Below, piece after piece: positions 33,211-41,828 of a DNA stretch of 48,417 bases. A program made the position numbers and the translations under genes. Each line of letters begins with the position of its first letter. The first letter of the stretch is position 1. The notes below the pieces were generated by a model, which did not search any database, was not told the origin of the DNA, and was given only the letters and a program-made list of their open reading frames with translations. The stretch comes from Bacteroidota bacterium (GTDB lineage: Bacteria; Bacteroidota; Bacteroidia; Sphingobacteriales; Sphingobacteriaceae). The stretch spans positions 1-48,417 of the forward strand of contig JAMFRP010000052.1 in assembly GCA_026224775.1 (NCBI GenBank). Reading direction: 5' to 3'.

Positions 33211-33299
33211 TTTGTCATTCTGAGCGGAGCGAAGAATCTCAAAACTATGCTCAATGGTAGCACAGCGGATAGATTCTTCGTTCCTCAGAATGACAAAAA
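33211..33299. repeat. Palindromic repeat, family A, copy 4 (mixed arms)
   Basis: The left arm reads CTGAGCGGAGCGAAG, the right arm CTTCGTTCCTCAG, so the two arms are of different subtypes and pair imperfectly in the middle. The flank TTTTGTTTTACT (33198-33209) matches the copy at 32064. It abuts the lnt stop codon. Confidence 0.85.
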
Positions 33300-33301
33300 A
33301 A

Positions 33302-34918
33302 TTATAGTACTATTCTTTTCTTTCTCCTTACCAACACCCCAATAATTCCTAATATAGTTAAAATACAGCCGATATGCGCTATGTAATCACCGTGCAGGAC
33401 GTAGAAGGTTAAATCAGAATTTAGGTTAATATCTTGTTTGATGGCTGTTTTTACCCACCAGCCGGTTTGCTGCACAATGTCACCCCGTTGGTTGATGAAG
33501 GCCGATACACCGGTATTTGCTGAGCGGCATACCCATCTGCGGGTTTCGATTGCGCGTAGTTTGGCATAATCAAGGTGTTGGTCTTTACCTGATGTATTTC
33601 CCCACCAGCCGTCGTTGGTGATGATAGCGATGAACTGCGCCCCCATGTGAACTGAGGTTGCCACATATTCGCCCCAAATAGATTCGTAGCAGATCACAGG
33701 ATCGGCGCCTATACCACTTTGGGAATAAAATACACCTGGCGTTGGCTGGCTGCCGTAACTGCCCGTAGCACCGCCTAAATGCTCAAATACAGGTTTTAAA
33801 AAGAACAAAGCATTGCCAAATGGTAATGATTCCGCACCGGGTACCAGTTTTGATTTATGATAGAATTGTACTTCAGCGGAGTTTTCGATATTGATGGCCG
33901 CGTTAAAACTGTCGAAATATTCGCCCGGGTTTTCGGTAGGGCTGGCCGTTTTGGTAAGCCTTGTGTTGTATAGTTTAAAAGTTTCGGCACCGGTAATAAC
34001 GTTGCCGTTTTTGTATTTGTTTAAAAAGTGCTGTATCTGTAAAAAGTAGTTATTGCTGCGGATCTTATTTTCGTCAACCTGATCGGCAATGGCGGTTTCG
34101 GGCCAGATGAAAAATTCGGTATTGGCTTGTCCGATTGAATCAGATAGATGGGTTAAAATGCTTATCTGTTCCTGCGCGGGGATAGTCGATTCCTTGGCAT
34201 AAGGATCAATATTGGGTTGCGCCACCACGATGTTTGATGGATCGGATTGCTCCTGGTAAGTATCATAAGTATAGTACGAATAGCCAAGCGGTAATGCCAA
34301 TATCAGCACAAAGCTTGTGGTTAAACTTAACCTTATTATTGGGGTTTGCGCTTCGCGGAGGCCTGCGTAAAGCAGGAATATCAGGATATTTACTACCCAA
34401 ATCCATAGCGTACCGCCATAAACGCCGGTGTAGGAGTACCATTGTATCCATTTATGACTTACCGCGAAACCGTTACCCAAAGTCATCCACGGGAAGGCCA
34501 GATCCCAGCTTTGGTGGAGGTATTCATAGGCTATCCAAAAACAAACCAATCCAATTAAGCTTAACCAACGGCTTGTACTTAAACGCATACGATAATATAA
34601 CCAGCAAGCCGACGACATTAACAGCGGACCAAGTGAGTAGGGAATTAAAGTAATAGGCACAGCTACCAGCGGACCAATGGTTTTAAGCGAATTATAAACC
34701 CAGTATATGCACAGCGTATTCCAGATGAAAAAACCTAAAAAAGTGATGTGAAAGATCTTCTTTCCCTTTTTGGTGACGTTGGATTGGATGATGTTTTCCA
34801 TCGCTATCAGCATCGGCACAAAACCAATAAATAACAGGAAAGTAGTATATGGGGTAGGTGGCCAGGCTATCCACAATAATAAGCCTGAAAGAATGGATAG
34901 GATTATGCTTTTTTTCAT
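33302..34918 (-). CDS. lnt: Apolipoprotein N-acyltransferase
   Basis: 538 residues. Membrane segments fill 1-215 and the last 25 residues; the nitrilase domain lies between (about 228-490). The catalytic triad is present: Glu274 (WPETA), Lys355 (YHKSKLVP) and Cys410 (VICYES). It adds the third acyl chain to lipoproteins in the inner membrane. It overlaps the upstream DUF1572 gene by four bases, so the two form a unit, though no functional link is obvious. Confidence 0.95.
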   Translation of the reverse strand: MKKSIILSILSGLLLWIAWPPTPYTTFLLFIGFVPMLIAMENIIQSNVTKKGKKIFHITFLGFFIWNTLCIYWVYNSLKTIGPLVAVPITLIPYSLGPLLMSSACWLYYRMRLSTSRWLSLIGLVCFWIAYEYLHQSWDLAFPWMTLGNGFAVSHKWIQWYSYTGVYGGTLWIWVVNILIFLLYAGLREAQTPIIRLSLTTSFVLILALPLGYSYYTYDTYQEQSDPSNIVVAQPNIDPYAKESTIPAQEQISILTHLSDSIGQANTEFFIWPETAIADQVDENKIRSNNYFLQIQHFLNKYKNGNVITGAETFKLYNTRLTKTASPTENPGEYFDSFNAAINIENSAEVQFYHKSKLVPGAESLPFGNALFFLKPVFEHLGGATGSYGSQPTPGVFYSQSGIGADPVICYESIWGEYVATSVHMGAQFIAIITNDGWWGNTSGKDQHLDYAKLRAIETRRWVCRSANTGVSAFINQRGDIVQQTGWWVKTAIKQDINLNSDLTFYVLHGDYIAHIGCILTILGIIGVLVRRKKRIVL

Positions 34919-35433
34919 TTGTTAAATTTCTCGGCGTTAAAATCGTCAGATTTACCTGGTGGGATTGATAATGGATTCCAATTGGCACCGGCAAGCATTT
35001 TACCTATCAATACAATTTGCCCAACATGGTAGGGGTAATGTGCTAGTTGCCTGTTTACGGCATCAACTACGCTATGCGGTTCGTTGCGGATGTATACCGT
35101 CTTTCCCCAATCGGCTTTGGTAATGGAACTTAAAGCATTAAAAAGACACTCCCAACCCTCATTCCATTTAGCTAATAATTCCTGCCGTGTTGTTATGATG
35201 CTCTCAAATTCGGTGTCCCGGTTTCGCCATTCTTTTTCACCGTCGGTATTTAAAAAATCTGTCCAACGCGAAAGCATATTCCCGGCCATGTGCTGTACAA
35301 TTATTGCAATGCTGTTACTCTGCTGATTATATTGCCAAAGCAGGTCTTCATCTTTTAACTGATTAAAAGTGCTTTCGCCGAGTGTTTTATAGGATTGAAA
35401 ACGCTTAATAACGCTATTTAAATATGCTTCCAT
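34915..35433 (-). CDS. DUF1572 (DinB-like four-helix) protein
   Basis: 172 residues, all helical, with the DinB/YfiT arrangement of metal-binding histidines: HMAGNMLSRW near residue 48 and HYPYHVGQIV near 130-135. The beginning MEAYLNSVIKRFQSYK--GE-TF-QL and the SI-IIVQHM segment match DUF1572. Such proteins bind a divalent metal and are thought to be thiol-dependent transferases; the reaction is unknown here. Its stop overlaps the lnt start (ATGA). Confidence 0.82.
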   Translation of the reverse strand: MEAYLNSVIKRFQSYKTLGESTFNQLKDEDLLWQYNQQSNSIAIIVQHMAGNMLSRWTDFLNTDGEKEWRNRDTEFESIITTRQELLAKWNEGWECLFNALSSITKADWGKTVYIRNEPHSVVDAVNRQLAHYPYHVGQIVLIGKMLAGANWNPLSIPPGKSDDFNAEKFNK

Positions 35434-35496
35434 TAGTTATTTCGCTTACAAAATTGAGCGGGGCTAAAATTATGGATTTATATAATGGTTTCCACT

Positions 35497-37794
35497 TTAA
35501 TATCGGTCGGCATTTTTCGTCGGTGTATGCGACTTACCATCAACAAAATCCTTAAAATATCCGCATTCGTTTAAAACATCCTTGTAGTAGTTGGTTTGCG
35601 AGTAGTTGGTTTTTAGCTCTGTAAAGTATTTTTCTGTCCAGGGTGTGGTTACGTCATTTTCGGGCAGGCTGTAATAGTTGTTGTGCTCGCATTTGGCTGC
35701 CATAAATGTGCATTTGGCTTTTTGCTCATTAGTTTGGGCATAATCGCGAGCTAGCAGGTAATATTTTTCAGCGATTTTTTGCGAGTAGATTTCAACGCCC
35801 GTAAAAATATCGGAGCCATAAAACGGCCGGTTGTTTCCGTAATAGCTGATATTGTAGTAAGCATTCGCCAGCAACAAAGCATTCCTGTATCTGTCCTTAC
35901 CGGCGCTCAGATCAGCTTTAATATTGCGAAGTGTTTTTAAAAACGTTATCGAGGTGAATTTTTGCTTTTGCTTAGCTGCCTGATCGCAATCGTGGCAATC
36001 CTGAATATGAATATTGAATGGGTTGGCCGATAAGGTATCATATCGCATAGTATCTATCTTACTCCTTATCGCGATTGCCTTATCAATGTCTTCTTTATAA
36101 GCGTACATGATAGCCTGGTGGTAATACAGATCATTAACGCTATGCGGATAATACCGCACCATTGTTTTCTCGAACGGCGTTTTATTAGGTTTATTTATCA
36201 GGTTAATTAACCTTTGCACCCATGCATTATTGGCATAAGGTACAATCGTATCCGTAAAACAGGCCGCTTTTAGGGTATCGCCTTGTTTTAAGTATGCCCT
36301 GGCTATCGCATACGAACAATCCCCAACTCTTAAGCTTTTAAGGGTGTCACCCTTCTGTATATCCTTAAGCCAGTTTAGTGGTTCAACTAATCTCGCTTCT
36401 GTTTTGGCATCGATGTGTTTTAGTTCATCTACATCAAGAAAAATACACAGCATTTTATATTGCGCCATCACTAGTTTATCATCAGCCGGAAGCTGATCTT
36501 TCGCCCTGGCATAAAACTTACCGGCTTGCGCATAGTCTTTATGGATATAATGAAGATAACCCGCGGCAATATTCCAGAAATAAGGTTTTGCTGTATTGTT
36601 TTGTAAGGCTATTGAATCAACTACCTTCCGCTCGTCAGCAAAAATCCTCAAATTCTCAATTGAGTTAATACTATCCTGGCTCTCGTATAGGTTGTGGCGG
36701 GGCATATAATAGATGCTGTTATCGCTGGCTTCCCGCGCATTGATCACCCTGCTTAATAACAGGTTTACTTTATCCGATTTTGGGTCGATAGCCACTATCT
36801 CTTTTATGGCCCTCAGCGGGTCATATTCCATGCCGAGCAGGTGCCACAGCGTGATTTTTTCTTCGTTATTTTTTGCCAGTTTGAGCGTTTGCTGCCAGTC
36901 GGCTTCATCCTGCGGATGAAAGCTAAATTTGCTCGGGATCTTCATCTCGTAAGAAAAATCGTAGCAGCGGCTGTATAAATAGTTGGCAAGCGCGTAATTA
37001 TGCATGCTGCGATAATAACCAGCCACGTAGCCCAAGGTGCGGTAATACGTTAAATTTTGTGGGAACTTGGCCTGATACTTATTAAACAGTAATAAAATTT
37101 CTGCCTGATTATTTACCTGGTGATTTTTGCGGCCTGTGGTATCTTCAAAAAAGTAATAGTAGCGAACCAATTGAAATAACAACCGCTGTTTGATAAATGG
37201 CTTTTTAGATGAATTAAAAGCGGTGGTAAGCTGCTCTTCCAACCCATCAGGTGCGATAGGGGCAGGCACCGGGTCTGAATACCACCCTCTGTCTTCGGCA
37301 ACCGCGAATTTTTCGCAATCCTTGGCCAATCGTAAATAATCAAATAAATTATTCAGGGTGCTTTTATCCAGCTTGCCTATATCCATGCTGATGGAATCCT
37401 GTTTGGGAGGTGGAGTAGCGCGGCTGAGAATGTTGTATACAGAATCTATTCCTTTTCTATCGCCTTTTAATAGTAAGTAGTTTAAGGTGGCGGGGTTTAA
37501 TTTATGTTTAAGATAGGCATCCCATTCATCAATTACCTGCTCGTTGAATCTTTGATTATTATCGGCTACTTCTACATTTTTACCGTAGTACCAATTCTCG
37601 CTGTCGTAAAAAAATGGCGTGTATTGCTTTGAAACGAATGCTTCGGGACTAAAAATTGAATTTGGGGTATCATCCTCCCAGGCGCAAGCCCAAACGGTAC
37701 CGGCAACAGCCAAGATACAAATACTAAAGATCAGCAGAAACCTGGTTGATTGTTTCAGCTTTAAATTCTGATAAGTTGAGGTTACCCAATTCAT
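35497..37794 (-). CDS. Large exported helical-repeat protein, unknown
   Basis: 765 residues. An N-terminal membrane segment (about 17-36) is followed by CAWEDD, possibly a weak lipobox (VWAC) or a signal anchor. The rest is rich in paired helices with Tyr/Ala/Leu spacing typical of tetratricopeptide-like repeats (for example YLHYIHKDYAQAGKFYARAKDQLP), so it is probably a scaffold facing the periplasm. The segment FSPEAFVSKQYTPFFYDSE recurs, to my knowledge, in uncharacterised Bacteroidota proteins. Its first 71 bases overlap the end of the upstream lipoprotein gene, an unusually long coding overlap. Confidence 0.7.
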   Translation of the reverse strand: MNWVTSTYQNLKLKQSTRFLLIFSICILAVAGTVWACAWEDDTPNSIFSPEAFVSKQYTPFFYDSENWYYGKNVEVADNNQRFNEQVIDEWDAYLKHKLNPATLNYLLLKGDRKGIDSVYNILSRATPPPKQDSISMDIGKLDKSTLNNLFDYLRLAKDCEKFAVAEDRGWYSDPVPAPIAPDGLEEQLTTAFNSSKKPFIKQRLLFQLVRYYYFFEDTTGRKNHQVNNQAEILLLFNKYQAKFPQNLTYYRTLGYVAGYYRSMHNYALANYLYSRCYDFSYEMKIPSKFSFHPQDEADWQQTLKLAKNNEEKITLWHLLGMEYDPLRAIKEIVAIDPKSDKVNLLLSRVINAREASDNSIYYMPRHNLYESQDSINSIENLRIFADERKVVDSIALQNNTAKPYFWNIAAGYLHYIHKDYAQAGKFYARAKDQLPADDKLVMAQYKMLCIFLDVDELKHIDAKTEARLVEPLNWLKDIQKGDTLKSLRVGDCSYAIARAYLKQGDTLKAACFTDTIVPYANNAWVQRLINLINKPNKTPFEKTMVRYYPHSVNDLYYHQAIMYAYKEDIDKAIAIRSKIDTMRYDTLSANPFNIHIQDCHDCDQAAKQKQKFTSITFLKTLRNIKADLSAGKDRYRNALLLANAYYNISYYGNNRPFYGSDIFTGVEIYSQKIAEKYYLLARDYAQTNEQKAKCTFMAAKCEHNNYYSLPENDVTTPWTEKYFTELKTNYSQTNYYKDVLNECGYFKDFVDGKSHTPTKNADRY

Positions 37795-38773
37795 AATAAA
37801 TGACAGTTCTGTTTTTTTGAGGCGACAAATGGGCCGACAGTTGCCCGGCCGCTTTTTTTAATAAATTTACATCTGTTACTTCAAGTTTAAAAATATCATT
37901 TTGTTTGATGTAAACGCCGTTTAAAAAGAAACTTTTTTTTGCTGTGAAGGCGTTGCCCCTACAATTGAAATTTTGAGTATTGGTAAAGTCTTTTTTATCG
38001 GGATTACTGTAAAGTTGCATCAATCGCCCTTCCCGAATCTGGATCAGCCATGAAAAAAGCGGTAGAGCCACATCAAGCTGGAGCGGGTATTGCGGGATGT
38101 AAGTGATATACTTTTCGGCGTCGGCCGGATTATAAATGGAATTTGGCTGCTGCAAATTATTATTCAGCGTGCCCATGTTGTAAAACATCAATACCGCTTT
38201 ATCTACCGGCGGTACACCTGTAAGTTGTTTATATTTAACCTGATGCAAGCGTATGGTGGCCTGTAGCTGATGTTTATTTAGTGCTTTAAATGCCTTTAAA
38301 AAAGTGAAGTATTTATCGCGGGTGGTTAATGTCCAGTCGCAATCAAATTGTATAGCCTGGTAGTTTATGTTTGCTTTTGCAGCAATGCGATTAATAAGGT
38401 TGTTGCTGTTTACGGCGAGGCTGTTTATAGCACTATCGGGTAAGTTTTCAAACGTTTTATTGACGATGAAGATGACCGGGGTTATGTTTAATTGAGTTAC
38501 AGGCTGAGCAAAAGTGATTACCGCGTTTGGGAAAGCTTTTTGTGTATTATTATCCCAGCTTATATCAAAAAAGCGCAGGTATAGTTTATTGCCGGATGTT
38601 GCCTTTAAAAGCTGGCTTTGCTGCGCGTTTAAGCTGAAATTGCTTTTCCAATAATAGAATGCGCTGTTGGCTTCGTCGTGTTTTTTGCAGGATGGAAATA
38701 AATAGAGGATCGCTAAAAAAGATAATAGAAAATACTTTTTGTTTGCTGCGAACCTATTTAAAAATGATTCCAT
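37724..38773 (-). CDS. Lipoprotein with possible TIM-barrel fold, unknown
   Basis: 349 residues from the ATG at 38773, chosen because it places the lipobox (LFPSC, followed by KKHDE) at a normal distance; a longer version would start at 38857. The mature part has alternating strands and helices: YLRFFDISWD, VIFIVNKTF, IQFDCDWTLTTRDKYFTFLKAFK, ATIRLHQ, VLMFYNMG. The regular strand order and the DxDW motif recall TIM-barrel glycosidase-like proteins such as DUF3142, but this is a guess. It is coupled to the helical-repeat protein gene by a 71-base overlap, so the two very likely act together in the envelope. Confidence 0.65.
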   Translation of the reverse strand: MESFLNRFAANKKYFLLSFLAILYLFPSCKKHDEANSAFYYWKSNFSLNAQQSQLLKATSGNKLYLRFFDISWDNNTQKAFPNAVITFAQPVTQLNITPVIFIVNKTFENLPDSAINSLAVNSNNLINRIAAKANINYQAIQFDCDWTLTTRDKYFTFLKAFKALNKHQLQATIRLHQVKYKQLTGVPPVDKAVLMFYNMGTLNNNLQQPNSIYNPADAEKYITYIPQYPLQLDVALPLFSWLIQIREGRLMQLYSNPDKKDFTNTQNFNCRGNAFTAKKSFFLNGVYIKQNDIFKLEVTDVNLLKKAAGQLSAHLSPQKNRTVIYYELGNLNLSEFKAETINQVSADL

Positions 38774-38851
38774 GTTGTTATATAAACACAAATAAAATCG
38801 TGATTGCTGTAAGCGTAACATATAGGCCTCTGACTTTGCAAATGCAAACGG

Positions 38852-38932
38852 TGTCATTGCGAGGTACGAAGCAATCGCGAACTTTGCGAGGCTGCTTTTC
38901 TACGTGCGATTGCTTCGTTCCTCGCAATGACA
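38852..38932. repeat. Palindromic repeat, family B, copy 5 (reverse orientation)
   Basis: Arms TGTCATTGCGAGG(T/A)ACG. The loop reads CGAACTTTGCGAGGCTGCTTTTCTACGTG, here cited by its ends 38879 and 38907, the reverse complement of copies 1-3. It sits between the rsmI stop and the lipoprotein gene's 5' end. Confidence 0.88.
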
Positions 38933-38946
38933 TGGGTTATTTATTG

Positions 38947-39663
38947 TTATTCATCGTCCTCGTCTTGAGGGACTTTTTTGTTTGATATGTTTTGTTTTGG
39001 CCCAATACATATTACAAACTCGCCTTTTACGGGATGTGTTTCATAATAAGTTTTAACTTCTTCAACGGTGCCGCGTACTGTTTCCTCGAACATTTTGGTT
39101 AGTTCGCGCGATACGGAGATCAGGCGATCGGCGCCAAAATAGGTGATCATCTCATCCAGTGTTTTTAATAAACGGTGAGGCGACTCATATAATATAATGG
39201 TGCGTTCTTCCTGGGCTAAAAATTTATAGCGTGTTTGGCGGCCTTTTTTTAGCGGCAGAAATCCCTCAAAACAAAACTTATCGGTCGGAAAGCCGGAGTT
39301 AACCAGCGCCGGTACAAACGCGGTAGCGCCGGGCAAACATTCCACAGCAAGATCATTTTTTAATGCTTCTCGAACCAGGAAAAAACCCGGATCGGATATG
39401 GCTGGCGTACCTGCATCTGATATTAAAGCAACGTTTTTACCTTCTTTTAAAAATTTAACTATTTCGAGTGACGACTGATGTTCGTTATGCTGATGATGCG
39501 AAAACACCTTTTGATGGATGTCGAAATGCTTTAGCAACGGGGCAGAGGTGCGCGTGTCTTCCGCCAAAATCAGGTCGGCTTCCTTTAAAATACGGATGGC
39601 CCTAAAGGTCATATCCTCCAGGTTGCCTATGGGGGTGGGTACTAAGTAAAGTTTGCCGCTCAT
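38947..39663 (-). CDS. rsmI: 16S rRNA (cytidine(1402)-2'-O)-methyltransferase
   Basis: 238 residues, tetrapyrrole methylase fold: LYLVPTPIGNLEDMTFRA at the start, AEDTRTS, SDAGTPAISDPG and FEGFLP. It methylates the ribose of C1402 in 16S rRNA. The C-terminus ends in an acidic tail. Divergent from serS; the 128-bp space between them is almost filled by a family-B palindrome, so the rsmI promoter must overlap it. Confidence 0.96.
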   Translation of the reverse strand: MSGKLYLVPTPIGNLEDMTFRAIRILKEADLILAEDTRTSAPLLKHFDIHQKVFSHHQHNEHQSSLEIVKFLKEGKNVALISDAGTPAISDPGFFLVREALKNDLAVECLPGATAFVPALVNSGFPTDKFCFEGFLPLKKGRQTRYKFLAQEERTIILYESPHRLLKTLDEMITYFGADRLISVSRELTKMFEETVRGTVEEVKTYYETHPVKGEFVICIGPKQNISNKKVPQDEDDE

Positions 39664-39668
39664 AATTT

Positions 39669-39758
39669 TTTGTCATTGCGAGGTACGAAGCAATCTCGTA
39701 GCTATGCATTTTATTAAATATATATGACGAGATTGCTTCACTACGTTCGCAATGACAA
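39669..39758. repeat. Palindromic repeat, family B, copy 6 (variant arms)
   Basis: Left arm GAGGTACGAAGCAATCTCGT (39680-39699), right arm ACGAGATTGCTTCACTACG (39727-39745), with TGTCATTGC ends. The loop is AT-rich and unlike the other copies. It fills the divergent rsmI-serS promoter region; its minus strand contains TATATTTA, one base off the -7 consensus. Confidence 0.85.
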
Positions 39759-39767
39759 TCAAGTTTA

Positions 39768-39775
39768 TATCTTTG
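39768..39775 (+). promoter_or_regulatory. -7 box TATCTTTG of serS
   Basis: Exact TAnnTTTG match 16 nt before the serS start codon and 10 nt after the palindrome. Confidence 0.6.
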
Positions 39776-39791
39776 CCTAAAAAATAAAATA

Positions 39792-41063
39792 ATGCTGCAA
39801 GTTAGTTATATCCGTGATAACAGGGAACAGGTTTTAGAACGTTTAGCTGTAAAAAATTTTAAACAGCTTGAATTGGTTGACGAAATTATTGAACTGGATG
39901 AAAAACGCCGTCAAACACAAAACGAAATGGATAGTGTATCGGCCAAAGCTAACTCCGCTGCAAAACAAATAGGCGAGTTGATGCGTACCGGCAAAAAAGA
40001 AGAAGCCGAAACCATAAAAGCCAATACCGGTGCCTGGAAAGAAGAAATAAAAACTTTGGGCGATGCATTAGCGGCTACCGAAGAGGAATTGCAGCAAAAG
40101 ATAGTATTGCTGCCAAACTTGCCACATAGTTCTGTACCTAAGGGTACAACTCCAGAGGAAAATGAGGTAGTATTAGAGGATGGGGCTAAGCCAAGCCTTT
40201 ACGATGGCGCTTTGCCGCACTGGGAGCTTGCCACTAAATATAATTTGATTGATTTTGAGCTGGGTGTTAAAATAACCGGCGCGGGTTTCCCTGTATATAA
40301 AGGCAAAGGCGCTAAACTGCAACGCGCTTTGATCGCTTACTTTTTGGATGAAGCCGAAAAAGCGGGTTATAGCGAAGTGATGTTGCCATTATTAGTTAAC
40401 GAAGCATCGGGCTTTGGAACCGGGCAGCTGCCGGATAAAGAGGGACAGATGTATTTTGTAGGGCAGGATAATTTATTCCTGATCCCTACTGCCGAGGTGC
40501 CTATTACCAACCTGTACCGCGATGTGATTTTAAAGGCTGATGAACTGCCTGTGAAGAATTGCGGATATACGCCATGCTTTCGCCGCGAAGCGGGTTCATA
40601 CGGCGCGCATGTACGTGGTTTGAACCGTTTGCACCAGTTTGATAAGGTGGAGATAGTGCAAGTGGTGCATCCGGATACTTCATACGAGGTGTTGGAAGGC
40701 ATGAGCGCGCATGTGCAAGGCCTATTGAAGAATTTAGGGTTACCATACCGGGTATTGCGTTTATGCGGTGGCGATATGGGCTTTACTGCTGCCTTAACTT
40801 ACGATATGGAAACCTGGAGCGCCGCGCAACAACGCTGGCTGGAGGTATCATCAGTATCAAACTTCGAAACTTTCCAGGCTAATCGTTTAAAACTACGTTT
40901 CCGTAATGCGGAGGGTAAAACTCAGCTTGCTCATACTTTAAATGGTAGCGCACTGGCTTTGCCACGTATAGTTGCCACCCTGCTGGAAAATAACCAAACC
41001 GAGGATGGTATTAAAATACCGGATGTATTGGTGCCATACACAAAATTTGAGTGGATCAATTAA
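39792..41063 (+). CDS. serS: Serine--tRNA ligase
   Basis: 423 residues, class II synthetase. The N-terminal long coiled coil (about 28-105), which grips the tRNA(Ser) variable arm, is followed by the catalytic domain with motif 2 FRREAGSYGAHVRGLNRLHQF and motif 3 LNGSALALPR (given by key residues Arg and Gly). Length is standard. A strong terminator lies 53 nt after the stop. Relevant to the tRNA-like RNA at 37-152, since this enzyme recognises the long variable arm rather than the anticodon. Confidence 0.97.
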   Translation: MLQVSYIRDNREQVLERLAVKNFKQLELVDEIIELDEKRRQTQNEMDSVSAKANSAAKQIGELMRTGKKEEAETIKANTGAWKEEIKTLGDALAATEEELQQKIVLLPNLPHSSVPKGTTPEENEVVLEDGAKPSLYDGALPHWELATKYNLIDFELGVKITGAGFPVYKGKGAKLQRALIAYFLDEAEKAGYSEVMLPLLVNEASGFGTGQLPDKEGQMYFVGQDNLFLIPTAEVPITNLYRDVILKADELPVKNCGYTPCFRREAGSYGAHVRGLNRLHQFDKVEIVQVVHPDTSYEVLEGMSAHVQGLLKNLGLPYRVLRLCGGDMGFTAALTYDMETWSAAQQRWLEVSSVSNFETFQANRLKLRFRNAEGKTQLAHTLNGSALALPRIVATLLENNQTEDGIKIPDVLVPYTKFEWIN

Positions 41064-41115
41064 GGGTTTTTACCGGCTAAAAGCGGCTAAAAAGGTTCTT
41101 TTACGGGTGATTTTC

Positions 41116-41147
41116 GGGCAAGTAACGGTCGGAAATTGCCCTTTTTT
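41116..41147 (+). terminator. Intrinsic terminator of serS
   Basis: GGGCAA (41116-41121) pairs with TTGCCC (41136-41141), followed by six T. Confidence 0.8.
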
Positions 41148-41202
41148 ATGCTTTCTATTGTTTTTTTAGGGTAGAAATGATGTAGAAATCAGGAGAAATG
41201 GC

Positions 41203-41616
41203 TTAATTATGCACGTTTGACAGCGTGCCTAAAACGGGTCTTTCTAACATTTCGGTGAAAACGCTAAAGATGTTTTTGCTTTTTTGGATGGCTCTTAGCT
41301 CTTCTTCGTATACAAAAAAATCCACACCAATCGCTTTTAACAGGCTATCGGCCTTTGGCTCAACCTTTGATTTATAGCAGCAGATCTTGATTTTACTATA
41401 GAAATTATTGGTTCTGATCCTACGAATGATCTTTTCCAGATCTTTGCTGATGAAATTATAGTCAAAAACAATGAGGTTAGGGGTTGATTCGTAAATAGAC
41501 GGGAAGATATTGTTTATGATATGTATATGCCTAACGTTCTTATAATCAGCAGTTAACTGATGCGAAGATATTTCTGGTGCAACTAAAAGCACCTTCTTAA
41601 AACGGGTACGAATCAT
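41203..41616 (-). CDS. Degenerate receiver-like protein
   Basis: 137 residues. Strand and helix order suggest a CheY-like fold: KKVLLVAPE first strand, PNLIVFDYNF with Asp52 at the phosphoacceptor position, then KIKICCYKSK. The acidic pair after the first strand is replaced by Ala-Pro-Glu and the conserved Lys-Pro is missing, so normal phosphorylation is doubtful. No output domain. The gene stands alone on the minus strand. Family placement is moderate. Confidence 0.6.
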   Translation of the reverse strand: MIRTRFKKVLLVAPEISSHQLTADYKNVRHIHIINNIFPSIYESTPNLIVFDYNFISKDLEKIIRRIRTNNFYSKIKICCYKSKVEPKADSLLKAIGVDFFVYEEELRAIQKSKNIFSVFTEMLERPVLGTLSNVHN

Positions 41617-41828
41617 GCTTAAGCAATTAGGTTTTTAAATATAGAATGTAAAATTCACATTGTCAAGTAGTTATTAAATAAATTTAAAAAGATTAAAATT
41701 TATTTACGATTTCTTAACATTTATTAAAACAAATTGCCCAATAAATTGCGATGATGAACATTCTATCGTCCGTATACGCTTAATGCATTTCAGAAGTTAC
41801 TCAAAATGTGAGAATTAGGTAAATATTT

